A stretch of 64,000 nt of DNA from an uncultured Alphaproteobacteria bacterium (GTDB lineage Bacteria; Pseudomonadota; Alphaproteobacteria; Rs-D84). The notes beneath the pieces are model-generated. The model ran no database searches and was not told where the DNA came from. It worked only from the letters and a program-made list of their open reading frames with translations. A program made the translations under genes and the position numbers. Below are positions 32,700 through 41,827 of this stretch, in pieces. Location: positions 207,809-271,808 of the forward strand of contig CAMWON010000001.1 of assembly GCA_947175875.1 (NCBI GenBank). The letters run 5' to 3'. Each line of letters begins with the position of its first letter. Within the stretch, counting starts at the first letter, position 1.

Positions 32700-32984
32700 A
32701 TGTGATTCGTGCGCAATATATAAAAATGAAAAAAAATTTCATTTTTTGCTTTACTTTTAAAAAGGGCGCTGTTCTGCGCCTTGCAGAATGTAGTCATGTA
32801 CACAACCACAATACCAAAGGTATTTTTGTGTCAAAAAAACACAAAAAAGTGATTGGGAACAGAATCGGTAAAATTTACAAAAACACAAAATATAGGTGTA
32901 AAAATACGAATCGTGACATATATATTGACAAAATAAAGGGCGCCGATTCCGACGCCGCATATAAAATTTTGTACAGATTCGCAA
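32700..32984. other. AT-rich intergenic region upstream of nrdD
   Basis: Very A/T-rich with many homopolymer runs. Open frames on both strands are lysine/asparagine-rich with no ribosome-binding site or family resemblance, so none is called. Nothing else recognisable. Confidence 0.4.
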
Positions 32985-33152
32985 TCAGCGTACGCGTGAA
33001 TTGACTATTTTGGCGCGTGCCTCGTTCGCGTCGTCATTACACGATTTCAGCATTCCGCCCAGGCACATCAACATTGCGGAATAAAGTGTAATAATCAGCA
33101 GTGTTTTTCCGTTTAAGGGAATTTTTACAAATTGTTTTCTTGTTCTTGCCAT
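32985..33152 (-). CDS. Small single-pass membrane protein, hypothetical
   Basis: 55 residues. A basic N-terminus (ARTRKQFVKIP) is followed by one membrane helix (LLIITLYSAMLMCLGGML) and a short charged tail, suggesting a small inner-membrane protein with the N-terminus inside. Codon use is similar to the local genes. There is no clear ribosome-binding site before ATG 33152, so it is not certain that it is expressed. Confidence 0.4.
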   Translation of the reverse strand: MARTRKQFVKIPLNGKTLLIITLYSAMLMCLGGMLKSCNDDANEARAKIVNSRVR

Positions 33153-33308
33153 GTTTAATATAATGTTATGCGGTTAAAATTCTAATATGCGCCGCCACAC
33201 ATGTCAATATTTAAAATAGGTTGTTTTTCCCATCGCTTGTGGGCATAATGAATTGTCTGGGTAATGGTTATCCAGATTTTTAATAATAACAAAAAGAGCA
33301 TAATTATT

Positions 33309-34895
33309 ATGGTTAAAAACATATATGAAATGCTGCACGAGGTTTGTGTTCAGAACAAAGACCGTATTTTCTTTGTCAGACAAAATGAAACCTATGCAGA
33401 TTTGCTGAAAAAGGTAAAGCAGCGCGCGGTGCTGTTGGCAAAACGCTTTGGTGTTAAAAAGGGTGATACGGTCGCGATATTGTCCGGCAACACGCCAGAG
33501 TTTATCAAATCGTATTTTGCCATCACGTCCCAGGGGGCGCGGGTGCTGATGCTGGATACGGGCCTGTCACCGGCCGAGCATTTGAACATGATGCAGCGCA
33601 CCGGGTGCAAGCTGGCATTGGCCCAGCGTTCGCACTTTGTCGAAGGTGGTCCGGAAATGTTCGACATTGAAACACCTGACGATACCGATGAAAAAGACTT
33701 TGTTGCCTCGGACGTTTCGCGCTCCGATTTGGCGATGCTGTCGTTTACGTCGGGCTCCACGGGCAATCCAAAGGTTGTGGGATTGACTCACAATAATATA
33801 TTGTCGTTGGGGCAGGGGGCTTTGTTTTACCGGCCTGTTATCAAGCCTGGCTATACTTTCTATGGATTTTTGCCGCTGTACCATATTTACGGGGTTGTTA
33901 TAAATATCATAGCCCCGCTGGTGCTTCAGGGGAAACTGCTGTTGCAGCCGGTTTTGAATCCGCGTGAATTTATCGCCGATTTTAAAAAGTACCACCCAGA
34001 GGTTATTCCCGCCGTTCCCCGTATATGGGAGGCGTTCTATAAAAAGATAGTGCAAAGCGCCAAGGAAAAACATGTTTATACTTTGATGCGCACCGTCATG
34101 GCGACCCAGGGAATATTGCGCAGCGTCGGTTTGAAAAGTGTCGTGGACAAGGTCACAAAACCCATTCACGAACAGTTCGGCGGCAATACCAAGGTTCTGG
34201 TGTCGGCCGGCGCAACATTAAAACCGACGATACGCCGATTCTTTGAACGGCTGGGCTTTGCGGTCGGCGACTGCTATGGTTTGACCGAATGCACGGGGCC
34301 GGGTAATTTTAACTTTGCCTTTCGCATGGATAACGGGAAAATGTATTATGCGGGCCCCTTGCAGGGTAACGAGTTGCAGATACACAACCCCGACAAAGAC
34401 GGTGTCGGCGAAATCTGGCTGCGCGGAAATATGGTAATGCCGGGCTATATCGATAACCCCCAGGCTAATGCCGACGCATTCGAAGACGGCTGGTTCAAGA
34501 CGGGCGACCTGGGCCGACTGGACAAGAAAGGCCGCCTTATTGTAAAAGGGCGCAAGAAACAGGTCATCGTTCTGGACAGCGGTAAAAACGTATATCCGGA
34601 CGAGCTGGAAGACCTTTATCTCCAGAACGAGGAAATTCTGTCCGCGGCCGTATTTGAATACACCATCAAGGGCAAGATAGTTCCGTATGCGGTGTTCCAG
34701 GTCGCACCCGGCACCACGACGCAAAAGGTGGCGCTGTTGATAAAGGCGTCGAACTTAAAAATTGCGCCCTATAAATGGGTAAAGCATTTTGCGATTACCG
34801 AAGAGGAACTGCCCCAGACGTCGGCGAAAAAGATAAAGCATTTCGTGGTCAAAGAAATGCTGGACGCTGGCAAGTTCACGCGGGCCGAGCAGTAA
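33309..34895 (+). CDS. AMP-dependent acyl-CoA synthetase (acyl-adenylating enzyme)
   Basis: 528 residues. The P-loop-like SFTSGSTGNPKVV, the motif YGLTECTGPG and the hinge region DGWFKTGDLGRLDKKGRL, followed by a C-terminal Lys-containing LPQTSAKKIKH, define the ANL superfamily (AMP-binding). It most likely activates a fatty acid to acyl-AMP and acyl-CoA; chain length cannot be deduced. The start at ATG 33309 was chosen because the sequence before it is low-complexity; spacing from gag is long. Monocistronic: an inverted-repeat terminator follows. Confidence 0.88.
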   Translation: MVKNIYEMLHEVCVQNKDRIFFVRQNETYADLLKKVKQRAVLLAKRFGVKKGDTVAILSGNTPEFIKSYFAITSQGARVLMLDTGLSPAEHLNMMQRTGCKLALAQRSHFVEGGPEMFDIETPDDTDEKDFVASDVSRSDLAMLSFTSGSTGNPKVVGLTHNNILSLGQGALFYRPVIKPGYTFYGFLPLYHIYGVVINIIAPLVLQGKLLLQPVLNPREFIADFKKYHPEVIPAVPRIWEAFYKKIVQSAKEKHVYTLMRTVMATQGILRSVGLKSVVDKVTKPIHEQFGGNTKVLVSAGATLKPTIRRFFERLGFAVGDCYGLTECTGPGNFNFAFRMDNGKMYYAGPLQGNELQIHNPDKDGVGEIWLRGNMVMPGYIDNPQANADAFEDGWFKTGDLGRLDKKGRLIVKGRKKQVIVLDSGKNVYPDELEDLYLQNEEILSAAVFEYTIKGKIVPYAVFQVAPGTTTQKVALLIKASNLKIAPYKWVKHFAITEEELPQTSAKKIKHFVVKEMLDAGKFTRAEQ

Positions 34896-34904
34896 TAACG
34901 GCAT

Positions 34905-34933
34905 TATATACGGGGTGCGTCGCCCCGTATATA
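34905..34933 (+). terminator. Strong hairpin after the acyl-CoA synthetase gene
   Basis: TATATACGGGG / CCCCGTATATA, an 11-bp perfect stem with a seven-base loop, 8 bp after the stop. There is no long T-run, so it may act as an mRNA end-stabilising hairpin as well as a terminator. Confidence 0.6.
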
Positions 34934-34938
34934 ACATA

Positions 34939-34967
34939 TTGACAAAATCGTGACCGTGTACTATATT
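34939..34967 (+). promoter_or_regulatory. Near-consensus promoter for the gene at 34988
   Basis: TTGACA (34939-34944), 17-bp spacer, TATATT (34962-34967). Confidence 0.8.
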
Positions 34968-34987
34968 GAAAGAAAAGGGGTTGCGCG

Positions 34988-35932
34988 ATGCCACAGGCCT
35001 TGGATACAGTTTCTTTTATAAGAAATCGTCTGAAATATTCGGCGGCAAAGTGTTATGTCGCCTCGTTATCGGCCGTCGCAATCCACAATCTCTGGCGCAC
35101 ATTCAACGAAACCGAAAATAGCGGTTGTACTTATTCCATATATGTCGGCCGTATTACGACCGACATTTTGCGCGCCGCATTTTTGCGCGAGATGGCTTAT
35201 AATCCGTTGCGTTTTGGCGGCGTGTCTTTGGATAGTAAAAAAGACTGTTCACAAGAAGTGGGTGCGATTATAGACTCTATTCAGGGCATTTTATCGCAAT
35301 TCAATGATTTGTGGCCGGCCGGTATCGCAGACCGCGTTTCAATTGTCGATATCGCCGACCCACAGTACCATTTTCTGCGCGAACTGCGTGATTGCTTCAA
35401 AGATATTGCGCGTTTAAACTTGGCCGATTTTAAAAAGGCGGCATATCGCGATGAAATCATCGCACATTTTGCAAATGCGGTCGAAATACCAATGACGCCG
35501 GATATGCGTGCGGCACTGCGCGGTATGGCAAACGCATCGGCTGCGCGCCGCGAAAATATCCGTACAAGAAAAGAGTTGGCCCGCCGTTTGTCCGCAATAG
35601 AGACGGAAATGAAAATTCATCGCGGTCATGACCGTGAATTTTATACCGAGCTGTTGGCGGAACACGATTCCTTGCGGACCCAGCTGGACGGTTTGCGCGC
35701 AGTCTCGCGTGCACGGTCCAAGCCCAATATCCGCCATGCATCGCCGGCATCCGTGCCGCCCGCGCCGGTTGTTATGGAAGACGGTGGTGACGTCACGGAT
35801 GCGGCCGAACGTGAAATAGAATTGCTGAGCACCATGACGCCAGAGCACGCCACCGATGAAATTTTTCAGGATTATATGGAGCATATGCTGGGGCTGCGCG
35901 TCGGCAAATTTAACGGCGACCACCAGCGTTAG
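34988..35932 (+). CDS. Hypothetical protein with C-terminal coiled coil
   Basis: 314 residues, aaaggggt upstream, strong promoter 20 bp further. No signal peptide or membrane helix. Residues ~195-245 (ARRENIRTRKELARRLSAIE...) are charged and heptad-like, probably a coiled coil, followed by a Pro/Ala-rich linker. The N-terminal domain is not recognised. Its end is convergent with the gene at 35941. Confidence 0.6.
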   Translation: MPQALDTVSFIRNRLKYSAAKCYVASLSAVAIHNLWRTFNETENSGCTYSIYVGRITTDILRAAFLREMAYNPLRFGGVSLDSKKDCSQEVGAIIDSIQGILSQFNDLWPAGIADRVSIVDIADPQYHFLRELRDCFKDIARLNLADFKKAAYRDEIIAHFANAVEIPMTPDMRAALRGMANASAARRENIRTRKELARRLSAIETEMKIHRGHDREFYTELLAEHDSLRTQLDGLRAVSRARSKPNIRHASPASVPPAPVVMEDGGDVTDAAEREIELLSTMTPEHATDEIFQDYMEHMLGLRVGKFNGDHQR

Positions 35933-35940
35933 TTATGCGT

Positions 35941-37182
35941 TTAATTGCATACCGTTATATACGGCGGCAAAGACTTTTCCGCGTTCACCGTTCTGTCCCC
36001 GCAATCCATGCAGTTAAATCTTCTGTTTTGTGAGTGCGTGGCGTCAATCGGCACCGATTTTTTTGCAACCGCATCGACATTTGCGGCGTATCTCTGGCTG
36101 GGGAATCCGAAATAGAATCCGCGCGACGGGCCGCTGCATTCCGTCGCGCGCCCCGGATAGCATTGCGGGTCGTTTATCTTTGCCGGATTCGGCACACACA
36201 CGGATGTGCATGTTTCGATGTCCGTTATCATTTGTTCACAGTCCGTGCACGACGTCGTTTGGGGCACGCGCAGGGTCGCGCCCGGTTTGCCGTAAATTGC
36301 GCCGTCCGTAATGTGGGCGCATTTTTTTGTGTCGGCCGTTTTGTTCGGATCCGTCACGCATTCCCATTCCAGATTATTGTAATTCAGTCGTGCAATCATA
36401 TTGTCGGGGCATTGCTTTTCCGGAAACGGGTTTATGCATTCCCATACGCTGTCAACCAGTACGGCGGTCTGCTGGCTGGCGCACAGGGGGCGGCGCGATT
36501 CGTCCGCCACGCATTCCAACAGGTCGGAATCCCAAATCGTGTCCCCCGCGCAGTCCGTTTTTGTATTGTATCCGATGCACTGCCACCGGCCAAATCTGTA
36601 TGCCTTGACCGTGCCCGCCGGACATGTCACGTCCGATGTGGCGGCGGCTGTAAATTCCGTGTCTGCATCCGGTATTTCATACTGGGTCATATATACCAGC
36701 TGGCCGTCGGCCAGTTTCATGTCCGTTATTATGCCGGCCGGCACCGCGCGCTTGGTCGCGGTTCCGCCGGACATGATAAGTTTGTCCTGATATATCCCGA
36801 ATGTTCCGGCGTCGGCAAAGTGCTGCTCTAAAATTTCCATCATGTCGTTGTATTTTTCCGGTGGCACGGGCGCGGCGGTGGTAACGATAAAACTGTACGC
36901 AGGTTTCTTTTTGCGTACGACTTCGCATTTTGCGACGCTTAAATTTGTATTCAGGCATACAAACCGGCTTTCTATTTTATTTTGCTCCACACATATGTCG
37001 TCAAATTCGCCGCCGCGAATTGTCGCATTGTGGGCGGCGGCGGCGCATTCCGCCACACTGCGCAGGTCCGCGCGCTCTATCGCGTATGTTGTTTCCTGCT
37101 CTGTCATTCGCTGGGACGGGGCGTTTAACATATAGAAACCGGCCATGAATATTGCGACCAAAATCATGATAAAAATATTCAT
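35941..37182 (-). CDS. Membrane-anchored cysteine-rich protein, hypothetical
   Basis: 413 residues from ATG 37182; a start one codon earlier is also possible, but gggg is then too close. A single N-terminal helix (IFIMILVAIFMAGFYML), with no clear cleavage site, resembles a pilin-like or signal-anchor segment. The rest has more than twenty cysteines spread in short CxxxxxWxC and CxxC groups, such as RWQCIG, WECIN and WECVTDP, each with a Trp next to Cys, hinting at repeats of ~40 residues. Probably a disulfide-rich periplasmic or surface protein. No family was recognised. Confidence 0.65.
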   Translation of the reverse strand: MNIFIMILVAIFMAGFYMLNAPSQRMTEQETTYAIERADLRSVAECAAAAHNATIRGGEFDDICVEQNKIESRFVCLNTNLSVAKCEVVRKKKPAYSFIVTTAAPVPPEKYNDMMEILEQHFADAGTFGIYQDKLIMSGGTATKRAVPAGIITDMKLADGQLVYMTQYEIPDADTEFTAAATSDVTCPAGTVKAYRFGRWQCIGYNTKTDCAGDTIWDSDLLECVADESRRPLCASQQTAVLVDSVWECINPFPEKQCPDNMIARLNYNNLEWECVTDPNKTADTKKCAHITDGAIYGKPGATLRVPQTTSCTDCEQMITDIETCTSVCVPNPAKINDPQCYPGRATECSGPSRGFYFGFPSQRYAANVDAVAKKSVPIDATHSQNRRFNCMDCGDRTVNAEKSLPPYITVCN

Positions 37183-37257
37183 CATTCCCCCTTGCGATTT
37201 ATTAAAAGTCTAGCTAATATAAGAATAAACTGCAACTTTAAAAAATATGGTTGTCTT

Positions 37258-37728
37258 ATGAAGAAATGCCTTGTGTTTTTGCTTTTGGCCGGGTGCGGCT
37301 TTCGTCCGATGTTTTCGGGTTATGATGCCGATATTTACGTTGCGCCCATATCGGGGATTAACGGCATTGATTTGCGCAACAGCCTGAATGCGAAATTCGG
37401 TGGCCAGCATGATGCGTCGGCCCGCTATACATTGACTGTTAATTTGGGTGAGCCCACGACCCAGTACAAGGCCTTGGAACGCACGGGCGACGCCACATGG
37501 CAACAGGTGTCCATTGTCGCCAATTTTGAGCTGGCCCGTGACGGTGAAAAGATTGCCTCCGGACGCGAGGTTGCGGCGGAATCATATACATTTGTGCGAT
37601 ATCTGGTTGCGGCGAACGCATCGTATAATAATGCCGTAAAAAATATTATAACCGTTCTGGCCGACAAGATAAGCGTGCGCGTTATCACGGCCACCGCCGA
37701 TTATGAGAAAGGGCAGACCGACCGGTAA
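37258..37728 (+). CDS. lptE: LPS-assembly lipoprotein LptE
   Basis: 156 residues. The lipobox LLLAGC sits at residues ~10-15, and the mature N-terminus CGFRPM is the common start of alphaproteobacterial LptE. The domain alternates short strands and helices as expected. LptE plugs LptD in the outer membrane and helps insert lipopolysaccharide. It overlaps holA by one base (TAATG), an arrangement (lptE-holA) typical of alphaproteobacteria and other proteobacteria, which supports the call. Confidence 0.85.
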   Translation: MKKCLVFLLLAGCGFRPMFSGYDADIYVAPISGINGIDLRNSLNAKFGGQHDASARYTLTVNLGEPTTQYKALERTGDATWQQVSIVANFELARDGEKIASGREVAAESYTFVRYLVAANASYNNAVKNIITVLADKISVRVITATADYEKGQTDR

Positions 37729-38717
37729 TGAAATGGAAAGAAGCGGATTTTAACAACGGTATCGCGACAATTCGTGCGGTATTGATATACGGGCCCGACG
37801 CCGGCCAGGTTGATGAGCTGTGCGACCGCGCCATAGACCGCCTGGAAATTGAAAAAGACAATTTGTTTGCCCTTGATTCTGAAGAGCTGCGTGAAAAACA
37901 GGATGCGCTGTTCGCAGAAAGCTGCAGTCCGTCCATGTTCGGCGGCCGCAAGATGGTGATCATATCGCATGCCGGCGACGCGCACGCGAAACAGATTGCG
38001 GATTTGGTCGGCCACGGCGGCCTGTGTGCAACGGTAATTGTTACGGCGGGCGACCTGCGGGCGGGCGGCGGCCTGCGCGCATTGTTTGAAGGGGGCGACA
38101 AAATCGCCGCCCTGGCATGCTATACGGATGATGCGCGTTCACTGGCAAATCTAATACGCGGCGCGCTGTCCGCGGAAAACGGAATAAATCAAATCAGCCC
38201 CGACGCCATGGCGTACATGACGACGCATCTGGGGGGCGACCGCGGCATTACGCGCGGATTTTTGGCAAAAATCGCACTGTATGTGGCCGATAAAAAAATT
38301 GTGGAGCTCGAAGATGTTGAAAAATGTCTGCCGGATACTGGTGCGGCGGATATGGACGATTTTCTGTATTCTTTGACCGCCGGCCATATTCAGCAGACGA
38401 TGACGGCACTGGACCGTCTGTTATATGACAATGCTCAGCCGAATATGATAATCCGTCTGTTGGACGGCCACTTTAAAAAGTTGATGACCGCGGTTGTCGA
38501 CGGCCAGCTGCCACGCCTGTTTTGGAAGGTTGCGGATAAATTCAATCTGGCGATGAAGATTTGGCCGGCGTCTGAAATTGCGGTCGTGCTAAATCGTTTA
38601 AACGAGCTGGAGGCGCAGATGCGCACCACAGGCATGCCGGCCGAGATTTTGCTGCGTGATTTTGCATTAAAGTTATCGGTGCGTGCCGCGAAATTGGCAA
38701 TAAAAAGAAGGAATTAA
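37728..38717 (+). CDS. holA: DNA polymerase III subunit delta
   Basis: 329 residues. The N-terminal AAA+-like domain has VLIYGPDAGQVDELCDRA and the LRAGGGLRALFE block, and the C-terminal helical domain ends with the collar segment typical of HolA. It is part of the clamp-loader complex that loads the beta sliding clamp. Coupled to lptE by TAATG; map begins one base after the stop. The degenerate P-loop, as expected for delta, does not bind ATP. Confidence 0.88.
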   Translation: MKWKEADFNNGIATIRAVLIYGPDAGQVDELCDRAIDRLEIEKDNLFALDSEELREKQDALFAESCSPSMFGGRKMVIISHAGDAHAKQIADLVGHGGLCATVIVTAGDLRAGGGLRALFEGGDKIAALACYTDDARSLANLIRGALSAENGINQISPDAMAYMTTHLGGDRGITRGFLAKIALYVADKKIVELEDVEKCLPDTGAADMDDFLYSLTAGHIQQTMTALDRLLYDNAQPNMIIRLLDGHFKKLMTAVVDGQLPRLFWKVADKFNLAMKIWPASEIAVVLNRLNELEAQMRTTGMPAEILLRDFALKLSVRAAKLAIKRRN

Positions 38718-38718
38718 A

Positions 38719-39480
38719 ATGTTGGCATCTGTTTACGCCCCAAAGGATTTCAAGCGTTTGCGTGCATCCGGCGATTTGGTCGCGCGCTGTTTTGATTATA
38801 TTACGCCGCACATTCGCGCGGGAATATCGACCGGCGAAATCGATCGTATGGTTGCGGAATTTTTAAAGGCCAACGGTGCGCGCTCGTCCGATTTGGGATA
38901 CCAGGGATACCCGAAAAGCATCTGCACATCCGTAAACGATGTAATCGTGCACGGCATCCCCAGCGATGACGTGATATTAAAGGACGGCGATATTGTAAAT
39001 GTTGATTTGACCGCCGAATACAAGGGGTTTCACGGTGACGCGTCGCGCATGTTCATGATTGGCAATGTATCGCCAAAGGCGCGCGAATTGGTCCAGACGT
39101 GCCAGGATGCGTTGAACGCGGCGATATCCGTTTGTGCGCCGGGCGTGCCGCTGTCGGAAATAGGGCGCACGATAGAGGCGGTTGTAAAACCGCACGGATT
39201 TTCCATCTCGCGCGATTTTGTTGGCCACGGCATCGGCAAGGTAATGCATGACGAGCCTCAGATTTACCACTTTTATGACAAGCGCTGGGACAAGGTAAAG
39301 ATGGTGCCCGGCCTGGTATTCACCATAGAGCCGATGATAAACACCGGCCGCCCCGAATGCAAAATCGATGCAGATGGCTGGACCGCGCGCACGGTTGACG
39401 GCGGCCTGTCGGCCCAGTGGGAACATACGCTGGGGATTACCGAAGACGGCGTGATAATATTTACGGAAAAAATGGTATAG
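38719..39480 (+). CDS. map: Methionine aminopeptidase, type I
   Basis: 253 residues. Metal ligands are visible: Asp in NVDLTAEYKGFHGDAS (two Asp), His in VGHGIGKVMHDEPQI, Glu in FTIEPM and Glu in WEHT, the type I MAP set. It removes the start methionine co-translationally. Ribosome-binding site aaggaa upstream. The order lptE-holA-map-radC suggests one transcript. Confidence 0.95.
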   Translation: MLASVYAPKDFKRLRASGDLVARCFDYITPHIRAGISTGEIDRMVAEFLKANGARSSDLGYQGYPKSICTSVNDVIVHGIPSDDVILKDGDIVNVDLTAEYKGFHGDASRMFMIGNVSPKARELVQTCQDALNAAISVCAPGVPLSEIGRTIEAVVKPHGFSISRDFVGHGIGKVMHDEPQIYHFYDKRWDKVKMVPGLVFTIEPMINTGRPECKIDADGWTARTVDGGLSAQWEHTLGITEDGVIIFTEKMV

Positions 39481-39499
39481 CGCGATTATGGGGTGACCG

Positions 39500-40180
39500 G
39501 TGAAGCAAACAGACGCATCTTTTCACGCCGGTCATCGCGAACGCTTGCGTCAAAAATTTCTTGATGGCAAAATGACCGATTACGAGTTGCTGGAATTGGC
39601 GCTAAGTTTTGCCATACCGCGTCGTGATGTGCGGCCCGTGTCGCGTGCGCTTATTGGCGAGTTTGGCACCGTATATCAGGTTTTAACCGCATCGGTCGAA
39701 GATTTGTCGGCGGTGCCCGGAATGGGGCGCAACAGTGCGATATTTATCAAAACTATGCATCGAATGATGACGGTTGGATTTCGCGGATATTTTCTAAAAA
39801 CGCCGCTGTTTCATGATTATGCCCAGTTTGAAAATTACTGTCGTTTAAACGTCGGCGGCAAACCCGTCGAAGAGGTTCATGTTTTATACCTTGACAGTCG
39901 TCTGTGCCTGTTGGAGGACCAGTGTCACAGCGTCGGCACCGTAAATGAATCGGGTATTTATCCGCGTGAAATAGTTCAGCATGCCTTGAAATTGAACGCG
40001 CGCGGTGTTGCGCTGGTCCATAATCATCCGACGCCGTGCACGTCTTTTTCAGAACAGGACAAGGAAATGACGATAGAGTTAATGCTGTTGTTGCGTGCAA
40101 TGAACATCACGCTGTATGACCATTATGTCGTTTCCGGTGGAACCGTTTATTCCGCGCGCAACATGCATATGCTGGATTAG
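39500..40180 (+). CDS. radC: RadC family (JAB/MPN-domain) protein
   Basis: 226 residues, starting with GTG 39500; the nearby ATG at 39488 runs into a stop after two codons. An N-terminal helix-hairpin-helix-like region (VPGMGRNSAIFIK) precedes the JAMM metal motif, HNHPTPCTSFSEQD (HxH...S..D). RadC proteins have unclear roles in DNA repair or processing. Its end overlaps the convergent gene at 40177 by four bases. Confidence 0.9.
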   Translation: MKQTDASFHAGHRERLRQKFLDGKMTDYELLELALSFAIPRRDVRPVSRALIGEFGTVYQVLTASVEDLSAVPGMGRNSAIFIKTMHRMMTVGFRGYFLKTPLFHDYAQFENYCRLNVGGKPVEEVHVLYLDSRLCLLEDQCHSVGTVNESGIYPREIVQHALKLNARGVALVHNHPTPCTSFSEQDKEMTIELMLLLRAMNITLYDHYVVSGGTVYSARNMHMLD

Positions 40181-40818
40181 AACAATTCTTCAACGTCGCA
40201 TACGGATGTCAGCGTGCGGCTTTCTATTCTGTGAATGTTGTCTTTTATTATGCTAAAGGTATCGCGCGTGGCGACCGTCGGCGTAATCCATGTATCCTGC
40301 CATGGACGCGATATCTTTATCACGCCAAAGCCGGGGGTAAATACAAAGCGCAGTTTTTGCAGCGCGCATTGCGCCCCTTCAACGGTTGCAAATCCGGCCG
40401 GCGTAATGTCGGTGTATCCGTTGCCGGTATTCAGTTCAATTTTATATTCGTATGTAAAATGGTCCGTGCCGTTTTCGCGACGACTGCGCGTTATTCTGTC
40501 GGCCAGACCGTCGTTGTTTATATCGCGCGTGAACACGTCAACACGCGCCAGGCCCGCCCCAAAATCGTCCAGCGGATATTCCGTCGATGTTGTCGCGCGC
40601 CCCAGGCCGTCGTCAAATTCCCCATGCGCGGTCCGCCCCGGCGCCGGCATTTTTTTTGCGGGGGGCGGCGCGGTGTGTACCGGTGACACCGTGCCGATTG
40701 TACGGCCGTTGCGCGCGCCGCCATTATCCGCCAACAGATATATCAGCACCGCAATAACCGCCAGCAATAATACCAGCATAATGTTAATGGCAATACTTCC
40801 GCGCTGATTGTTGGGCAT
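40177..40818 (-). CDS. Hypothetical membrane-anchored exported protein
   Basis: 213 residues from ATG 40818, with aaagga eight bases upstream; a GTG eight codons earlier is an alternative. One helix near the N-terminus (IAINIMLVLLLAVIAVLIYLLA) anchors a ~185-residue periplasmic domain with a Pro-rich linker. The domain contains FTRDINNDGLADRITRSRR, similar to a short EF-hand-like or integrin-type (NNDGxAD) calcium-binding repeat. No family was recognised. It follows the 325-residue gene closely (16 bp). Confidence 0.6.
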   Translation of the reverse strand: MPNNQRGSIAINIMLVLLLAVIAVLIYLLADNGGARNGRTIGTVSPVHTAPPPAKKMPAPGRTAHGEFDDGLGRATTSTEYPLDDFGAGLARVDVFTRDINNDGLADRITRSRRENGTDHFTYEYKIELNTGNGYTDITPAGFATVEGAQCALQKLRFVFTPGFGVIKISRPWQDTWITPTVATRDTFSIIKDNIHRIESRTLTSVCDVEELF

Positions 40819-40834
40819 TTGTGCATTCCTTTGT

Positions 40835-41812
40835 CTATTCACGGGTTTCGCGACCCGGCTGCCATCCTTCGACGCGTCGTATCTCGCTTGCCACCCGGGC
40901 CAGTTGGGCGTCGCTTAAATTTCGCATCGGCGTATCCAATGAGGTGCCGACCGCCTGGGCGACGCGCTGTTGATATGCGGACGTGTTGTTCCCGTCGGAC
41001 GGTGGCGCCCATGCGCTGATTGCGCCGGCCAGTGTCTTGTTTTGATATGAATCCGTTTTCAGCAGTTTGATAATCGCGTCCATGCCGGTCTGTTCATCGG
41101 GGAAAACCGCAAAGTTCCCGGCCTGGCCAATGCCGCCCGCCCCCTGCGTAAATCGGCCCGGGCGAATGTTGCCAGGATTGTTGTTGCGCCATGCGCGCGT
41201 GCCGCGACTGCGCCGTTTTTGCGATTCATCGGTATATGTATAAACGACATCGTTCCCGGATGCGTGTGCCTTTACGGCGCGGTCGCCCGCATTCCCGGCC
41301 GGCGGCTGGGTGCTGTTGTCGGGCCCGCTTGGCGATTCCGGGGGCGTTGTTTCATTCTCGTTCGGTATTGTCGCGCCCGTGTCATAAATATCAAAATCTT
41401 CGTACAGGTCGTCCTGGTTCCATTTCGACAGTTTCGCATTTCTTGCCTCCAGCATCTGCTGCACATCTGCCATGGATACGTGGGCGGTCTTGCATCCGCG
41501 CGCAAACAGGTCGTCGCCGTATATCAGGTTAATAATTGGGCCGGCGGCCGACACGATTCCAAATATCAGCACCAGGTTTCGCATATTTGTGAATATGTCG
41601 TTTTTTGCGCCGCGAATCATGGATATCGCCCACCCGAACAGCAGCAACCCCGTCACGCACACCAATGCAATCCATGCGTATTCGGCGAACGTGGCAAAGC
41701 TGCGCAATACACAGGCCGGGTCTTCAAAAGAGATAATCTGGGCGCCGGGTGCATACTGGATATTCCGGAATCCGGCGTTTTCCAGCAGTCTAAGAATATG
41801 TTGCAGGTCCAT
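40835..41812 (-). CDS. Membrane protein with C-terminal 'NNPGN' lysozyme-like/virion-type domain
   Basis: 325 residues. Two membrane helices (about residues 40-62 and 76-100) are followed by a Pro/Ser-rich linker. The C-terminal ~125 residues contain GTRAWRNNNPGNIRPG and FAVFPDEQTGMDAIIKLL, the pattern of the PRD1 P5/phage structural-protein and transglycosylase-associated domain. A similar domain is in the protein at 43486. The N-terminal part resembles TrbC/VirB2-size membrane segments but is not diagnostic. Possibly a cell-wall-interacting component of a secretion or surface system. Confidence 0.6.
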   Translation of the reverse strand: MDLQHILRLLENAGFRNIQYAPGAQIISFEDPACVLRSFATFAEYAWIALVCVTGLLLFGWAISMIRGAKNDIFTNMRNLVLIFGIVSAAGPIINLIYGDDLFARGCKTAHVSMADVQQMLEARNAKLSKWNQDDLYEDFDIYDTGATIPNENETTPPESPSGPDNSTQPPAGNAGDRAVKAHASGNDVVYTYTDESQKRRSRGTRAWRNNNPGNIRPGRFTQGAGGIGQAGNFAVFPDEQTGMDAIIKLLKTDSYQNKTLAGAISAWAPPSDGNNTSAYQQRVAQAVGTSLDTPMRNLSDAQLARVASEIRRVEGWQPGRETRE

Positions 41813-41827
41813 TTATATTATTGGCGC

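Noticed and set aside
32615-33004. Plus-strand Lys/Asn-rich open frame upstream of nrdD
   Set aside because: Extreme A/T content makes chance frames likely, it crosses the NrdR boxes, and no ribosome-binding site is visible.
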